Assembly: GCF_000244915.1 (NCBI RefSeq)
Contig: NZ_CM001442.1
Location: 2,976,001 to 3,040,000 of the forward strand
Source: Bradyrhizobium sp. WSM471
Lineage (GTDB): Bacteria > Pseudomonadota > Alphaproteobacteria > Rhizobiales > Xanthobacteraceae
DNA: 64,000 nucleotides
Reading direction: 5' to 3'
Position 1 is the stretch's first letter, and each line of letters opens with the position of its first letter. The position numbers were made by a program, and so were the translations under genes. Under the pieces are notes generated by a model. It searched no databases, was not told where the DNA came from, and worked only from the letters and a program-made list of their open reading frames with translations. This document shows, one piece after another, positions 54,246 to 61,988 of this stretch.

Positions 54246-54629
54246 ATGACCGACAAGAGCAACGACCCCATTGCCATGTGGCAGAAGATGGTTGGCGAGA
54301 TGGAGAAGGGGTTCAACTCCTTCGCCAATCAGGCCATGTCGTCGCCCGAGTTTTCGCAGGCCGTGAACCGGGCCGGCGGCGTTGCTGCAGGTGCTCAGAA
54401 GCAACTCGGCGACCTCATGGAGAAATATCTAGTCTCCATGAATCTGCCGAGCCGGGACCAGGTCACCGGCCTTGCGGAACGGCTGCAGTCCATCGAGGGA
54501 CAGATCGGTGAGATCAAGTCGATGCTGAGCCAGATGGCTGCAAGTTCCGGCATTTCTCAGGGCTCCGATACCGCATTGCGCCGGCCGCGCACCAAGCGCC
54601 CGCCATCTGAAGGCGGAGAGCAGACATGA
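54246..54629 (+). CDS. PHA synthase-associated small subunit (PhaE-like)
   Basis: A 127-residue helical protein. MWQKMVGEMEKGFNSFANQ near 11 and GLAERLQSIEGQIGEIKSML near 75 look like amphipathic and coiled-coil segments of the kind found at the C-terminus of PhaE, the partner subunit of class III polyhydroxyalkanoate synthases. It is far shorter than the classical PhaE (about 350 residues). The start has GGAGGACGCCG upstream. Its stop overlaps the PhaC start (ATGA), so equal production and a complex are likely. The basic tail (PRTKRPP) may contact polyanions. Identification rests on context plus helix pattern. Confidence 0.68.
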   Translation: MTDKSNDPIAMWQKMVGEMEKGFNSFANQAMSSPEFSQAVNRAGGVAAGAQKQLGDLMEKYLVSMNLPSRDQVTGLAERLQSIEGQIGEIKSMLSQMAASSGISQGSDTALRRPRTKRPPSEGGEQT

Positions 54630-55708
54630 ATGCACCCGCCGGATTAGACTTCGCAGGGATCCCGGAGCGCATCCAGTCCGAGGTGCAGCGCGCGATCCAG
54701 CGCAGCATCAAGGGCGTCGAATATTTCTCGACGTCCGGTCCCACGCTCGGCTCGACGCCGAAGGACGTGCTGCATTCGCGCGGCACGATGAGCCTCTACC
54801 ATTATCGGCCGATGTCCGACGAGATCTATCGAATTCCGATCTTGATCGTGATGGCGACCACCAATCGCGGTTACATTCTCGACCTCGTGCCCGGCCAGAG
54901 TTTCATCGAGTTCCTCTTGAAGCGCGGCTACGACGTCTACATGCTCGACTGGAGCGCGCCACGGCCGGAGGAGAAGAGCCTGCGCATGGAGGACTATGTC
55001 CTCGACTTCATCCCGGACTGCATCCGCCGCGTGCAGCAGGATTCCGGCGAACAGGACGTCTCCGTCATCGGCTATTGCTTCGGCGGCGTGCTGTCGCTGC
55101 TCTACGGCTCGATCCACAGGGACGGGCCGATGAAGAATTTGATCTGCTTCACCACGCCGGTCGACTTTCGCGAGATGAAGCTGTTCTCGAACTTCTCCGA
55201 CCGTCGCTATTTCGACGTCGATCGCCTCGTCGACAGCGTCGGCAACGTGCCGCCCGAGATGATCCTGTCGTCGTTCGAGATGCTGCGCCCGGCCTCCCGC
55301 ACCGTCAGCCAGATCCAGCTCTGGGAAAACATCTGGAACGACGAGTTCGTTAAATCCTACCGGATGTTCGACCGCTGGGCGACCGACACGCTGCCGCTGG
55401 CCGGCGAATATTTCCGCACCATCACCAAGGACCTGATGTGGGACAACAAGCTGTTCAACGACACAATGTCGGTCGGCGGCCGTGCTGCGAAGCTCGAGGA
55501 CATCAAGGTGCCGTTCCTGCACGCGGTGGCGGAGCACGATCACATCGTGCCGTATGATGCGGCAAAGCACCTGATCACCAAGATTGGATCGCAGGACAAG
55601 GAGGAGGTGATGCTGAAGGGCGGTCACGTCTCGCTCGTTGCCGGGGCCAATGCGGTGAAGCGGCTATGGCCGAAACTGGATTCCTGGCTGGGGAAGAGAT
55701 CGACATGA
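54626..55708 (+). CDS. phaC: Class III-like poly(3-hydroxyalkanoate) synthase catalytic subunit
   Basis: A 360-residue alpha/beta-fold synthase that polymerises 3-hydroxyacyl-CoA into storage polyester. The nucleophile elbow is GYCFGG, with C151 in place of a lipase serine. The aspartate is D305 in AEHDHIVP and the histidine is H334 in KGGHVSL. Cys-Asp-His spacing (154 and 29) matches class III enzymes almost exactly, as does the length of about 355-360. TNRGYILDLVPGQSF near 80 and VYMLDWSAP near 104 are further class marks. The acetyltransferase gene starts four bases before its stop. Bradyrhizobia usually carry several phaC paralogues, so this may be an accessory one. Confidence 0.93.
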   Translation: MNAPAGLDFAGIPERIQSEVQRAIQRSIKGVEYFSTSGPTLGSTPKDVLHSRGTMSLYHYRPMSDEIYRIPILIVMATTNRGYILDLVPGQSFIEFLLKRGYDVYMLDWSAPRPEEKSLRMEDYVLDFIPDCIRRVQQDSGEQDVSVIGYCFGGVLSLLYGSIHRDGPMKNLICFTTPVDFREMKLFSNFSDRRYFDVDRLVDSVGNVPPEMILSSFEMLRPASRTVSQIQLWENIWNDEFVKSYRMFDRWATDTLPLAGEYFRTITKDLMWDNKLFNDTMSVGGRAAKLEDIKVPFLHAVAEHDHIVPYDAAKHLITKIGSQDKEEVMLKGGHVSLVAGANAVKRLWPKLDSWLGKRST

Positions 55709-56298
55709 GTGAGCAGCGTTCCTATCCGCGTCATGTGAAGACGGACGCGGGCGATATCGAGATCCGCCAGATGTCGCCGGCGGACGAAGCCGCGGTGCTC
55801 GCCTTCGGCAAGGGCCTGCCGACCCACGACCTGTTATTCCTGCCGCGCAATATCAGTGAGCCGAAGGTGCTCTCCGCCTGGGTCAAGGAGATCGAGCGCG
55901 GCGCGATCACAAGCCTGCTCGCGGTCAGGGGCGGCACGGTCGTCGGCTGCGGCACGCTGGTGCGCGACCCGCACTCCTGGTCGCCCCATGTCGGCGAGAT
56001 CCGGATGGTGGTCTCGCTCGACGTGCGCGGGAAGGGGGTGGGACGGACGCTATCTCAGGAGACCTTCGCACTCGCGCTCGGCGCCGGCCTCGAGAAGCTC
56101 TCGGTCCAGATGACGGTCGATCAGCAGGCAGCGATCACGCTGTTCGAGAGCCTCGGCTTCAAGGCCGAGGCACTGCTGCGCGACCATGTCCGCGACGTCG
56201 ACGGCAAGACCCACGACATCGTCGTACTCGGGCACAACATCGCGCAGGTCCAGGCCCAGATGGAAGCCTATGGGCTGCCGGGCGCCGTCCAGCACTGA
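55705..56298 (+). CDS. GNAT-family N-acetyltransferase
   Basis: A 197-residue acyltransferase. The acetyl-CoA loop is in VSLDVRGKGVGRTLSQETF (pattern R-G-x-G-V-G) near 116. The first strand is IEIRQMSPADEAAV near 20, and the C-terminal strand is DIVVLGHNI near 178. The ATG at 55705 overlaps the PhaC stop (ATGA); the site GGGGAAG lies upstream. The long upstream open frame belongs to the phaC region. Translational coupling to PHA synthase is notable: modification of the synthase, a phasin or a substrate are all possible; none can be shown. Confidence 0.82.
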   Translation: MSEQRSYPRHVKTDAGDIEIRQMSPADEAAVLAFGKGLPTHDLLFLPRNISEPKVLSAWVKEIERGAITSLLAVRGGTVVGCGTLVRDPHSWSPHVGEIRMVVSLDVRGKGVGRTLSQETFALALGAGLEKLSVQMTVDQQAAITLFESLGFKAEALLRDHVRDVDGKTHDIVVLGHNIAQVQAQMEAYGLPGAVQH

Positions 56299-56390
56299 GA
56301 ACCGCTGGGCGGGTGGTCGGGAACCCGGATGGTGAGGGAGGCGCCAGATTGCCTCTCATTAAGGCTATTCACGGTTTCGTGATATCGCAC

Positions 56391-56434
56391 TGCAATATGA
56401 ATATTGCATCGCACAATTAACTATGCCATATAAG
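56391..56434 (+). promoter_or_regulatory. Phasin promoter with an 18-base perfect palindrome (candidate PhaR operator)
   Basis: TGCAATAT-GA-ATATTGCA (56391-56408) is a perfect palindrome. It overlaps a -35-like TTGCAT (56404-56409), with an AT-rich -10 CATATAAG at 56427-56434. Repressors of the PhaR type bind TGC-rich inverted sites before phasin genes and leave when PHA accumulates. The sequence fits, but no phaR gene is in the window. About 68 bases of untranslated leader follow. Confidence 0.65.
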
Positions 56435-56501
56435 TCGAGCCCCGGGCCAAAACCGGACGGGGTGAGCCCATAGCTCAACCAATGAGGATGGAGAGACCCC
56501 A

Positions 56502-56957
56502 ATGACCACCGAAACCAACACCGCTTTCGAAGGCTTCAAGGACGCGTTCAAGAACATCCAGAACCTGGAAGTTCCCGAGGCCGCCCGCGAGTTCGTCAAG
56601 AAGTCCGCCAATACCGCCAAGGACCGTGCTGCCGAGGTGTTCGCTGGTTCCGAGCGCGTGACTGCCGCCGTCGAAAACGCGGTGACCGAGTCCGTCACCG
56701 AAGCCGGCAAGATCAGCCGCAACATCCAGCAGGCGATCTACGAGGACGCCGAGGCGTTCTTCGCGGGCATCGACAAGCTCGCGTCCGCCAAGTCGTTCAG
56801 CGAAGCTGTCGAGATCCAGTCCGGCCTGCTCCGCTCCCGCGGCGAAGCGTTCGTCTCGCGCGCCAAGGCGACCACCGACTATTTCGGCAAGCTCGCCGCT
56901 AACGGTGCGAAGTCCGCTCAGGACAACTTTGCCAAGGTCTACAACAAGACCGCCTGA
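56502..56957 (+). CDS. Phasin family protein
   Basis: A 151-residue PHA-granule coat protein. It consists of one long helical region with FKDAFKNIQNLEVPEAAREF near 11 and AETVFAG-like repeats (DRAAEVFAGSERV near 41, EDAEAFFAGIDKLASAK near 78), the phasin_2 layout. AKATTDYFGKLAANGAKSA near 125 closes the helix bundle. It has no signal or membrane segment. The monocistronic message is defined by its own promoter upstream and a strong terminator downstream. The neighbouring phaC operon supports the PHA role. Confidence 0.93.
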   Translation: MTTETNTAFEGFKDAFKNIQNLEVPEAAREFVKKSANTAKDRAAEVFAGSERVTAAVENAVTESVTEAGKISRNIQQAIYEDAEAFFAGIDKLASAKSFSEAVEIQSGLLRSRGEAFVSRAKATTDYFGKLAANGAKSAQDNFAKVYNKTA

Positions 56958-56986
56958 TACGCGCCCTGAGTAAAAACTGAATTTGA

Positions 56987-57014
56987 GGCCCGCTTCGGCG
57001 GGCCTTGTTTTTTG
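56987..57014 (+). terminator. Rho-independent terminator of the phasin gene
   Basis: A perfect stem of GGCCCGC-TTCG-GCGGGCC, an exceptionally stable UUCG tetraloop, followed by TTGTTTTTTG, 29 bases after the phasin stop codon. Confidence 0.95.
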
Positions 57015-57025
57015 TCTCTTGCGTT

Positions 57026-57139
57026 CCCCGGATGCTGTGCAGCGCGCCGCGTTTGCGGCGTGGTGCACTGCTGATCCGGGGTCCATGCTGGGTCCCGGCT
57101 CTGCGGCGCATCGCTCCGCGCTGCACCGCGTCCGGGACA
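57026..57139. repeat. Compound intergenic palindrome, family C
   Basis: The left half has CCCCGGATGC ... ATCCGGGG around CGCGCCGCGTTTGCGGCG. The right half is GGTCCCGGCTCTGCGGCGCA ... CCGCGTCCGGGACAC, matching the right half of the element at 32341. It lies between the phasin terminator and the DUF445 gene. Confidence 0.88.
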
Positions 57140-57168
57140 CGCGGAGATAGACGCGCTAAGTATCTACC

Positions 57169-58455
57169 ATGACTCCACCCGCCACCTTCTCCTTCGATTC
57201 CCCCGGCGACGCAGAACGCGCCGCCGAGCTTCGCCGCGTGAAAGCGCTGGCGACGCTGGTGCTGGGCTCTACGCTCGTCCTGTTCGTCGTCGCGAAATGG
57301 CTGCTGCCCGTACATCCGGTGTTCGGTTTCATCGCGGCATTCGCGGAAGCCGCGACCATCGGCGGGCTCGCCGACTGGTATGCGGTGGTGGCACTGTTCA
57401 AGCGTCCACTCGGCCTGCCAATCCCGCACACCGCGATCATCCAGAGCAATCAGGCCCGCATCGCCGACAAGCTCGGCGAGTTCATTCAGGTGCATTTCCT
57501 CGAGGCTGGTCCGGTCGAGGCCAAGCTGAACGAGATCGATTTCGGCTCCTTCGTCGCCGACTGGCTGCGCGACCGCAAGCGTAGTGACGACCTTGCGCGC
57601 TTTGCACTGCGCCTGCTGCCGGAGGCCGTCTCCGCGACGGAAAGCTCGGGCCTGATGACCTTCATCCTTCGCCGCATGTCATCGCAGCTCCAGGCGATCG
57701 ACCTCGCGCCGCTCGCGGCCGGCACGCTGCGCGGCTTCGTGGCGGAGGGACGTCACCAGATCCTGTTCGACGATCTTCTGCGCGTCATGCACGAGACGCT
57801 GAACCAGACCGAGACGATGGCGATGATCCGCGAGAAGGTGCGTGCGGAATTGCCGACCTTGCTCAGGCTCTATCGGGCCGACAAATTTCTGGTGAACAAG
57901 ATCGTGGCCTCCGCCACAGCTTTCTTCAATGAGGTGCGCAGCGATCCCAAACATCCGTTCCGCGGCGAGTTCGATCGCATGGTGCTGAGCTTCGTCGACC
58001 GGCTCGGCACCGACCAAGCCTATATCGACCGCATCGATGGCCTGAAGCGTGATCTGCTCGCGCGTCCCGAGCTTGCCGATCTCGCCCGCACCGTCTGGGC
58101 CAACACGCGGTCCTTCATCGAACGGAGTGCAAGCGGCGAGACGCAGGTGCTGCAGCATCATCTCGCCGGCATGTGTGTCGCCGCGGGCGAAGCGCTTGCC
58201 GGCGATGGCGAGCTGCGCGGCGAGATCAACAAGGGTGTGGTCGCGGTGCTGCGCAGCTTCGTCGCCGACCAGAAGAGCGGCGTCTCGACCTTCATCTCCG
58301 ACCAGGTCAAGGCGTGGGACATGGCGCAGCTGATTTCGCTGATCGAAATCAACATCGGCCGCGACCTGCAATACATCCGCTTCAACGGCTCGCTGATCGG
58401 CGGGCTCGCGGGTCTTGCGCTTTACTCCGTAGAATTCCTGCTGCGATGGTTGTGA
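57169..58455 (+). CDS. DUF445 family membrane protein
   Basis: A 428-residue protein of the DUF445 family. A hydrophobic segment at about 25-45 and GFIAAFAEAATIGGLADWYAVVALF near 50-75 form the conserved N-terminal membrane part. The long middle region is helical and probably cytoplasmic or periplasmic. A final hydrophobic segment lies at about 410-427 (IGGLAGLALYSVEFLLRWL). The TIGGLADWYAVVALFKRPLG stretch is the family's best-conserved signature. The molecular function is not known. It stands alone, between two intergenic elements. Confidence 0.88.
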   Translation: MTPPATFSFDSPGDAERAAELRRVKALATLVLGSTLVLFVVAKWLLPVHPVFGFIAAFAEAATIGGLADWYAVVALFKRPLGLPIPHTAIIQSNQARIADKLGEFIQVHFLEAGPVEAKLNEIDFGSFVADWLRDRKRSDDLARFALRLLPEAVSATESSGLMTFILRRMSSQLQAIDLAPLAAGTLRGFVAEGRHQILFDDLLRVMHETLNQTETMAMIREKVRAELPTLLRLYRADKFLVNKIVASATAFFNEVRSDPKHPFRGEFDRMVLSFVDRLGTDQAYIDRIDGLKRDLLARPELADLARTVWANTRSFIERSASGETQVLQHHLAGMCVAAGEALAGDGELRGEINKGVVAVLRSFVADQKSGVSTFISDQVKAWDMAQLISLIEINIGRDLQYIRFNGSLIGGLAGLALYSVEFLLRWL

Positions 58456-58656
58456 CTTTTGCGTCACGGACGTCAGCATTAACGCGCGGGCCTATTGTGG
58501 CCGGGTGTGTCTCCCGCTTGAATGTCGGGAACTCGCTGCCTAGCTGATTCATGTTGCGTTGCGGAACGATCAAGAAGCCGGCGTGTTGGAATCCCATACC
58601 CATTTGCCGGCAAACAACCGGTGGCCTTTTCAGCAATTCTCCCAAGGGGACCATTG

Positions 58657-59427
58657 ATGACCGCTACTGCCCAGACGCTGAGCCCGCCGTCTCGCACCCT
58701 GATGTTCCTGGAAGGGCGAGCGATCCACGAGTTCGGCGCATTCCTCGGCGCGCTGCCGCTGCTCAGCCTTGCGCCGCGCGGCGATGGGCATCCGGTGCTG
58801 GTTCTGCCGGGCCTCGTGGCCTCCGACGGGTCCACGCGTGCACTGCGCACCTTTCTGTCCGGCAAGGGCTATGCGGTGAGCGGCTGGCGCCAGGGCCGCA
58901 ATTACGGCCTGCGCGAGGGCGTGCAGCACGCGATGGTGGATCTGGTTCAGGAGCTCAGCGACAGGCACGGCCGCAAGATCAGCCTGGTCGGCTGGAGCCT
59001 CGGCGGACTCTATGCGCGCCAGCTCGCCAAGATGATGCCCGACCGCGTACGCCAGGTGATCACGCTCGGCAGCCCCTTTGCCGGCGATCCGCATTCGACC
59101 AACGCCTGGCGCGTCTATGAATGGGCGAGCGGGCGGAAGTCCGACGAGGTCGATCCGCAGTTCGGCGGCGATCTCGCCGTTCCGCCGCCGGTGCCGACCA
59201 CGGCGATCTTCAGCCGCACCGACGGCGTCTGCGCCTGGCAGGGCTGCATGGAGAAGACGGGCACGCAGACCGAGAGCATCGAGATCGAGAGCAGCCATTG
59301 CGGCATGGGCCATCATCCCGCCGCTGTCTTCGCGGTGGCTGATCGCCTTGCGCAGAAGGAAGGCAGCTGGCGGCCCTTCGACCGCAGCGGCTGGCGCAGC
59401 GTGGTCTATCCCGATCCGCATCGGTAG
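58657..59427 (+). CDS. Alpha/beta-fold hydrolase, copy 2 of a paralogous pair
   Basis: A 256-residue hydrolase. Its nucleophile elbow LVGWSLGG (S114), the preceding GDGHPVLVLPG and the following ITLGSPFAGD match the protein at 44975 in order and spacing. The acid is probably in IFSRTDGVCAWQG near 185, and the histidine in SSHCGMGHHPA near 211. AGGGGA precedes the ATG at 58657; the upstream open frame has no similarity to copy 1. No operon partner. Both copies resemble lipase-like or thioesterase-like alpha/beta hydrolases without a lid; substrate unknown. Confidence 0.85.
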   Translation: MTATAQTLSPPSRTLMFLEGRAIHEFGAFLGALPLLSLAPRGDGHPVLVLPGLVASDGSTRALRTFLSGKGYAVSGWRQGRNYGLREGVQHAMVDLVQELSDRHGRKISLVGWSLGGLYARQLAKMMPDRVRQVITLGSPFAGDPHSTNAWRVYEWASGRKSDEVDPQFGGDLAVPPPVPTTAIFSRTDGVCAWQGCMEKTGTQTESIEIESSHCGMGHHPAAVFAVADRLAQKEGSWRPFDRSGWRSVVYPDPHR

Positions 59428-59437
59428 CCGGGCCTGC

Positions 59438-59556
59438 ATGGTTCGAGACGCGCGGCTTTGCCGCGCTCCTCACCATGAGGATTGAGACCACGTGGCGCGG
59501 CGCGTAGGTAGTTAGACCTCATCCTGAGGAGGCGCGAAGCGCCGTCTCGAAGGATT
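59438..59556. repeat. Compound intergenic palindrome, family F
   Basis: The left half is CATGGTTCGAGACGCGCGGC ... CACCATGAGG. The right half is CCTCATCCTGAGGAGGCGCG ... CGTCTCGAAGG. TTCGAGACG and CGTCTCGAA are inverted. It is homologous to 61867. It lies between the hydrolase and paaX. Confidence 0.88.
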
Positions 59557-59624
59557 GAGCCCGGCTCTTGCATTGTCGCACCGGTCCATTGTCGCGCCCG
59601 CACCAAACGCGCTATGCCTCGCGC

Positions 59625-60491
59625 ATGGCGCATCCGTTGTCCCGCATCATCGAGCAGCTCAAGCGCGAGCCGTCGCGCACCGGCTCTATCGTCATCACCG
59701 TGTTCGGCGATGCCATCGTGCCGCGTGGCGGCTCGGTATGGCTCGGCACGCTCCTGGAATTCTTCGAGACCCTGGACATCGACAGCGGCGTGGTGCGTAC
59801 CGCGATGTCGCGGCTTGCCGCCGATGGCTGGCTGACGCGCGAAAAGGTCGGCCGCAATAGTTTTTACCGCTTGGCCGACAAGGGCCGCCAGATCTTCGAG
59901 GCCGCGACACGCCACATCTACGATCCGCCGCCATCCGACTGGACCGGGCGCTTCGAGCTGCTGCTGATCGGCAATGGCGAGGATCGGGACGCCTCGCGCG
60001 AGGCGCTCCGCAATGCCGGCTTCGGCAGCCCGCTGCCGGGTGTGTGGGTCGCGCCGTCAGGCGTGCCAGTGCCGGACGAGGCCGCGGGCGCCATCCGTCT
60101 GGAAGTCTCGGCCGAGGATGACAGCGGCCGCCGGCTGCTCAGTGCCAGCTGGCCGCTGGATCGCACCGCGGACGCCTATCTCAAGTTCATGAAGACGTTC
60201 GAGCCGCTGCGCGCCGCGATCGCACGGGGCAGCGACTTGTCCGAGGCCGACGCCTTCACCGCGCGCATCCTCCTGATCCACCATTACCGCCGCGTCGTGC
60301 TGCGCGATCCCCTGCTGCCCGAGAGCCTGCTGCCGGCCGATTGGCCGGGCAGGGCTGCCCGCGAACTCTGCGGCGAGATCTATCGGGCGCTGCTCGTCCC
60401 ATCCGAACAATGGCTTGATGGCCATGGAACCAATGAGAAGGGGCCATTGCCACCGGCACGAAAGCTTCTGGAACGAAGGTTCGCGGCCTGA
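59625..60491 (+). CDS. paaX: PaaX-family transcriptional repressor of phenylacetate degradation
   Basis: A 288-residue regulator. The N-terminal winged helix has GSIVITVFGDAIVPRGGSVWLGTLL near 20 and VVRTAMSRLAADGWL near 56, the PaaX DNA-binding signature. The central and C-terminal domains bind phenylacetyl-CoA in the E. coli protein, which then lets go of DNA. The start at 59625 removes 19 non-family residues of the open frame. It sits 76 bases upstream of paaA on the same strand, and an inverted repeat overlaps the intervening promoter, so control of paaABCDE is the natural reading. Confidence 0.93.
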   Translation: MAHPLSRIIEQLKREPSRTGSIVITVFGDAIVPRGGSVWLGTLLEFFETLDIDSGVVRTAMSRLAADGWLTREKVGRNSFYRLADKGRQIFEAATRHIYDPPPSDWTGRFELLLIGNGEDRDASREALRNAGFGSPLPGVWVAPSGVPVPDEAAGAIRLEVSAEDDSGRRLLSASWPLDRTADAYLKFMKTFEPLRAAIARGSDLSEADAFTARILLIHHYRRVVLRDPLLPESLLPADWPGRAARELCGEIYRALLVPSEQWLDGHGTNEKGPLPPARKLLERRFAA

Positions 60492-60496
60492 TCGAT

Positions 60497-60540
60497 ATGT
60501 TACAGAAATATCTTGCATGACTTAGTTTCTGTTATATATT
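60497..60540 (+). promoter_or_regulatory. paaA promoter region with an inverted repeat (candidate PaaX operator)
   Basis: ACAGAAA (60502-60508) and TTTCTGT (60526-60532) are perfect inverted arms 17 bases apart. The similarity extends outward to 12 bases with two mismatches. Between and beyond them lie TTGCAT (60513-60518) and TATATT (60535-60540), with a 16-base spacer. A dimer on the arms would cover the promoter. Confidence 0.65.
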
Positions 60541-60567
60541 GCTCCCAATAAGATTGGGAGGATGCGC

Positions 60568-61560
60568 ATGTATACCCAGGCGCTGAATACGGCCGAGAGC
60601 GATGATCGCGGCCTCGAGGACGCGGGCAAGGCTGCGCAGTTCCAGGCCCGCATCGATGCCGAAGAGCGCATCGAGCCGAACGACTGGATGCCGGCGGCCT
60701 ATCGCAAGACGCTCACCCGTCAGATTTCCCAGCACGCCCATTCCGAAATCGTCGGCATGCTGCCCGAAGGCAACTGGATCACGCGCGCGCCGTCGTTGCG
60801 CCGCAAGGCCGCGCTGCTCGCCAAGGTGCAGGACGAGTGCGGCCATGGCCTCTATCTCTATGCCGCCGCCGAGACGCTCGGCACGTCGCGCGAAGAGCTG
60901 GTCGACGCCATGCTCGCGGGCAAGGCAAAATATTCCTCGATATTCAACTATCCGACGCTGACCTGGGCCGACATCGGCACCATCGGCTGGCTGGTCGACG
61001 GCGCCGCGATCATGAACCAGATCCCGCTGTGCCGCTGCTCCTACGGTCCCTATGCCCGCGCGATGATCCGCGTCTGCAAGGAGGAGTCGTTCCACCAGCG
61101 CCAGGGCTACGAGATCATGCTGACGCTATGCCGTGGCTCGGACGAGCAGAAGGCGATGGCGCAGGATGCCTTGAACAGATGGTGGTGGCCGGTGCTGATG
61201 ATGTTCGGGCCGCCCGATGCCACCAGCCAGCACAGCGACACTTCGACGAAGTGGAAGATCAAGCGTTTCTCCAATGACGAGCTGCGCCAGAAATTCGTCG
61301 ACGCCACCGTCCCGCAGGCGCAATATCTCGGCCTCACCATTCCCGATCCCGGCATGATTCAGGATGCGGACGGGCACTGGCGTTACAGCGAGATCGACTG
61401 GACCGAGTTCAAGCAGGTGCTCGCCGGCAACGGCCCCTGCAACCGTGACCGGATGGCTGCGCGCCGTAAGGCGCATGACGAGGGCGCCTGGGTACGCGAG
61501 GCGGCAGCTAGCTATGCCGCAAAGCGCGCGCAGCGTCGAACTGCACAAGCGGCAGAGTAG
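60568..61560 (+). CDS. paaA: 1,2-phenylacetyl-CoA epoxidase, catalytic subunit A
   Basis: A 330-residue di-iron oxygenase subunit. It epoxidises the ring of phenylacetyl-CoA together with PaaB, C and E. Metal ligands are in QDECGHG near 88 and [10 protein letters not shown] near 171, the two ExxH-type motifs. The start MYTQALN is the family's own. GGGAGG lies seven bases before the ATG at 60568; the ATG at 60562, only a base or two from that site, is rejected. It is the first gene of paaABCDE. Confidence 0.96.
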   Translation: MYTQALNTAESDDRGLEDAGKAAQFQARIDAEERIEPNDWMPAAYRKTLTRQISQHAHSEIVGMLPEGNWITRAPSLRRKAALLAKVQDECGHGLYLYAAAETLGTSREELVDAMLAGKAKYSSIFNYPTLTWADIGTIGWLVDGAAIMNQIPLCRCSYGPYARAMIRVCKEESFHQRQGYEIMLTLCRGSDEQKAMAQDALNRWWWPVLMMFGPPDATSQHSDTSTKWKIKRFSNDELRQKFVDATVPQAQYLGLTIPDPGMIQDADGHWRYSEIDWTEFKQVLAGNGPCNRDRMAARRKAHDEGAWVREAAASYAAKRAQRRTAQAAE

Positions 61561-61570
61561 GGAGATCGCG

Positions 61571-61858
61571 ATGGCCACGCCGAACACGCCGCTGTGGGAA
61601 GTCTTCATTCGCAGCCGCAACGGGCTCGCGCACAAGCACGTGGGATCGCTGCATGCAAGCGACGCCACCATGGCCCTGCAGGCCGCCCGTGACATCTACA
61701 CCCGCCGCGGCGAGGGCCTTTCGATCTGGGTCGTGCCGTCGGCTGCGATCACCGCAAGCGATCCCGCGGAGAAGGGGATGATGTTCGAGCCGGCGGAATC
61801 GAAGATCTACCGGCACCCGACGTTCTATGAAGTGCCTGAGGAAGTGGGGCACATGTAG
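61571..61858 (+). CDS. paaB: 1,2-phenylacetyl-CoA epoxidase, subunit B
   Basis: A 95-residue subunit of the epoxidase. LWEVFIRSRNGLAHKHVGSLHA near 8 and YTRRGEGLSIWVVPS near 43 are characteristic. It is small and non-catalytic; it bridges subunits in the larger complex. GGGAGA precedes the ATG, 10 bases after paaA. A palindromic repeat separates it from paaC. Confidence 0.95.
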   Translation: MATPNTPLWEVFIRSRNGLAHKHVGSLHASDATMALQAARDIYTRRGEGLSIWVVPSAAITASDPAEKGMMFEPAESKIYRHPTFYEVPEEVGHM

Positions 61859-61866
61859 CTCTTTCT

Positions 61867-61967
61867 CCTCATGGTGTGGAGCCGCGAAGCGGCGTCTCGA
61901 ACCATGAGGGCCCGTGACCCGCGGCCCATCGTTCGAGACGGCGCTTCGCGCCTCCTCAGGATGAGGT
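61867..61967. repeat. Compound intergenic palindrome, family F, inside the paa operon
   Basis: CCTCATGGTGTGGAGCCGCG ... CGTCTCGAACCATGAGG on the left and CGTTCGAGACGGCGCTTCGC ... CTCAGGATGAGG on the right. The same parts appear at 59438 in the other order. It splits the operon between paaB and paaC, leaving a gap of 130 bases where related operons have overlaps or a few bases. Confidence 0.9.
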
Positions 61968-61988
61968 CGGAACAAGTGGATAGGATAG

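Noticed and set aside
60562..60567. First ATG of paaA at 60562
   Set aside because: It is only one or two bases after the GGGAGG ribosome site, while the ATG at 60568 has the ideal distance and gives the family start MYTQAL.
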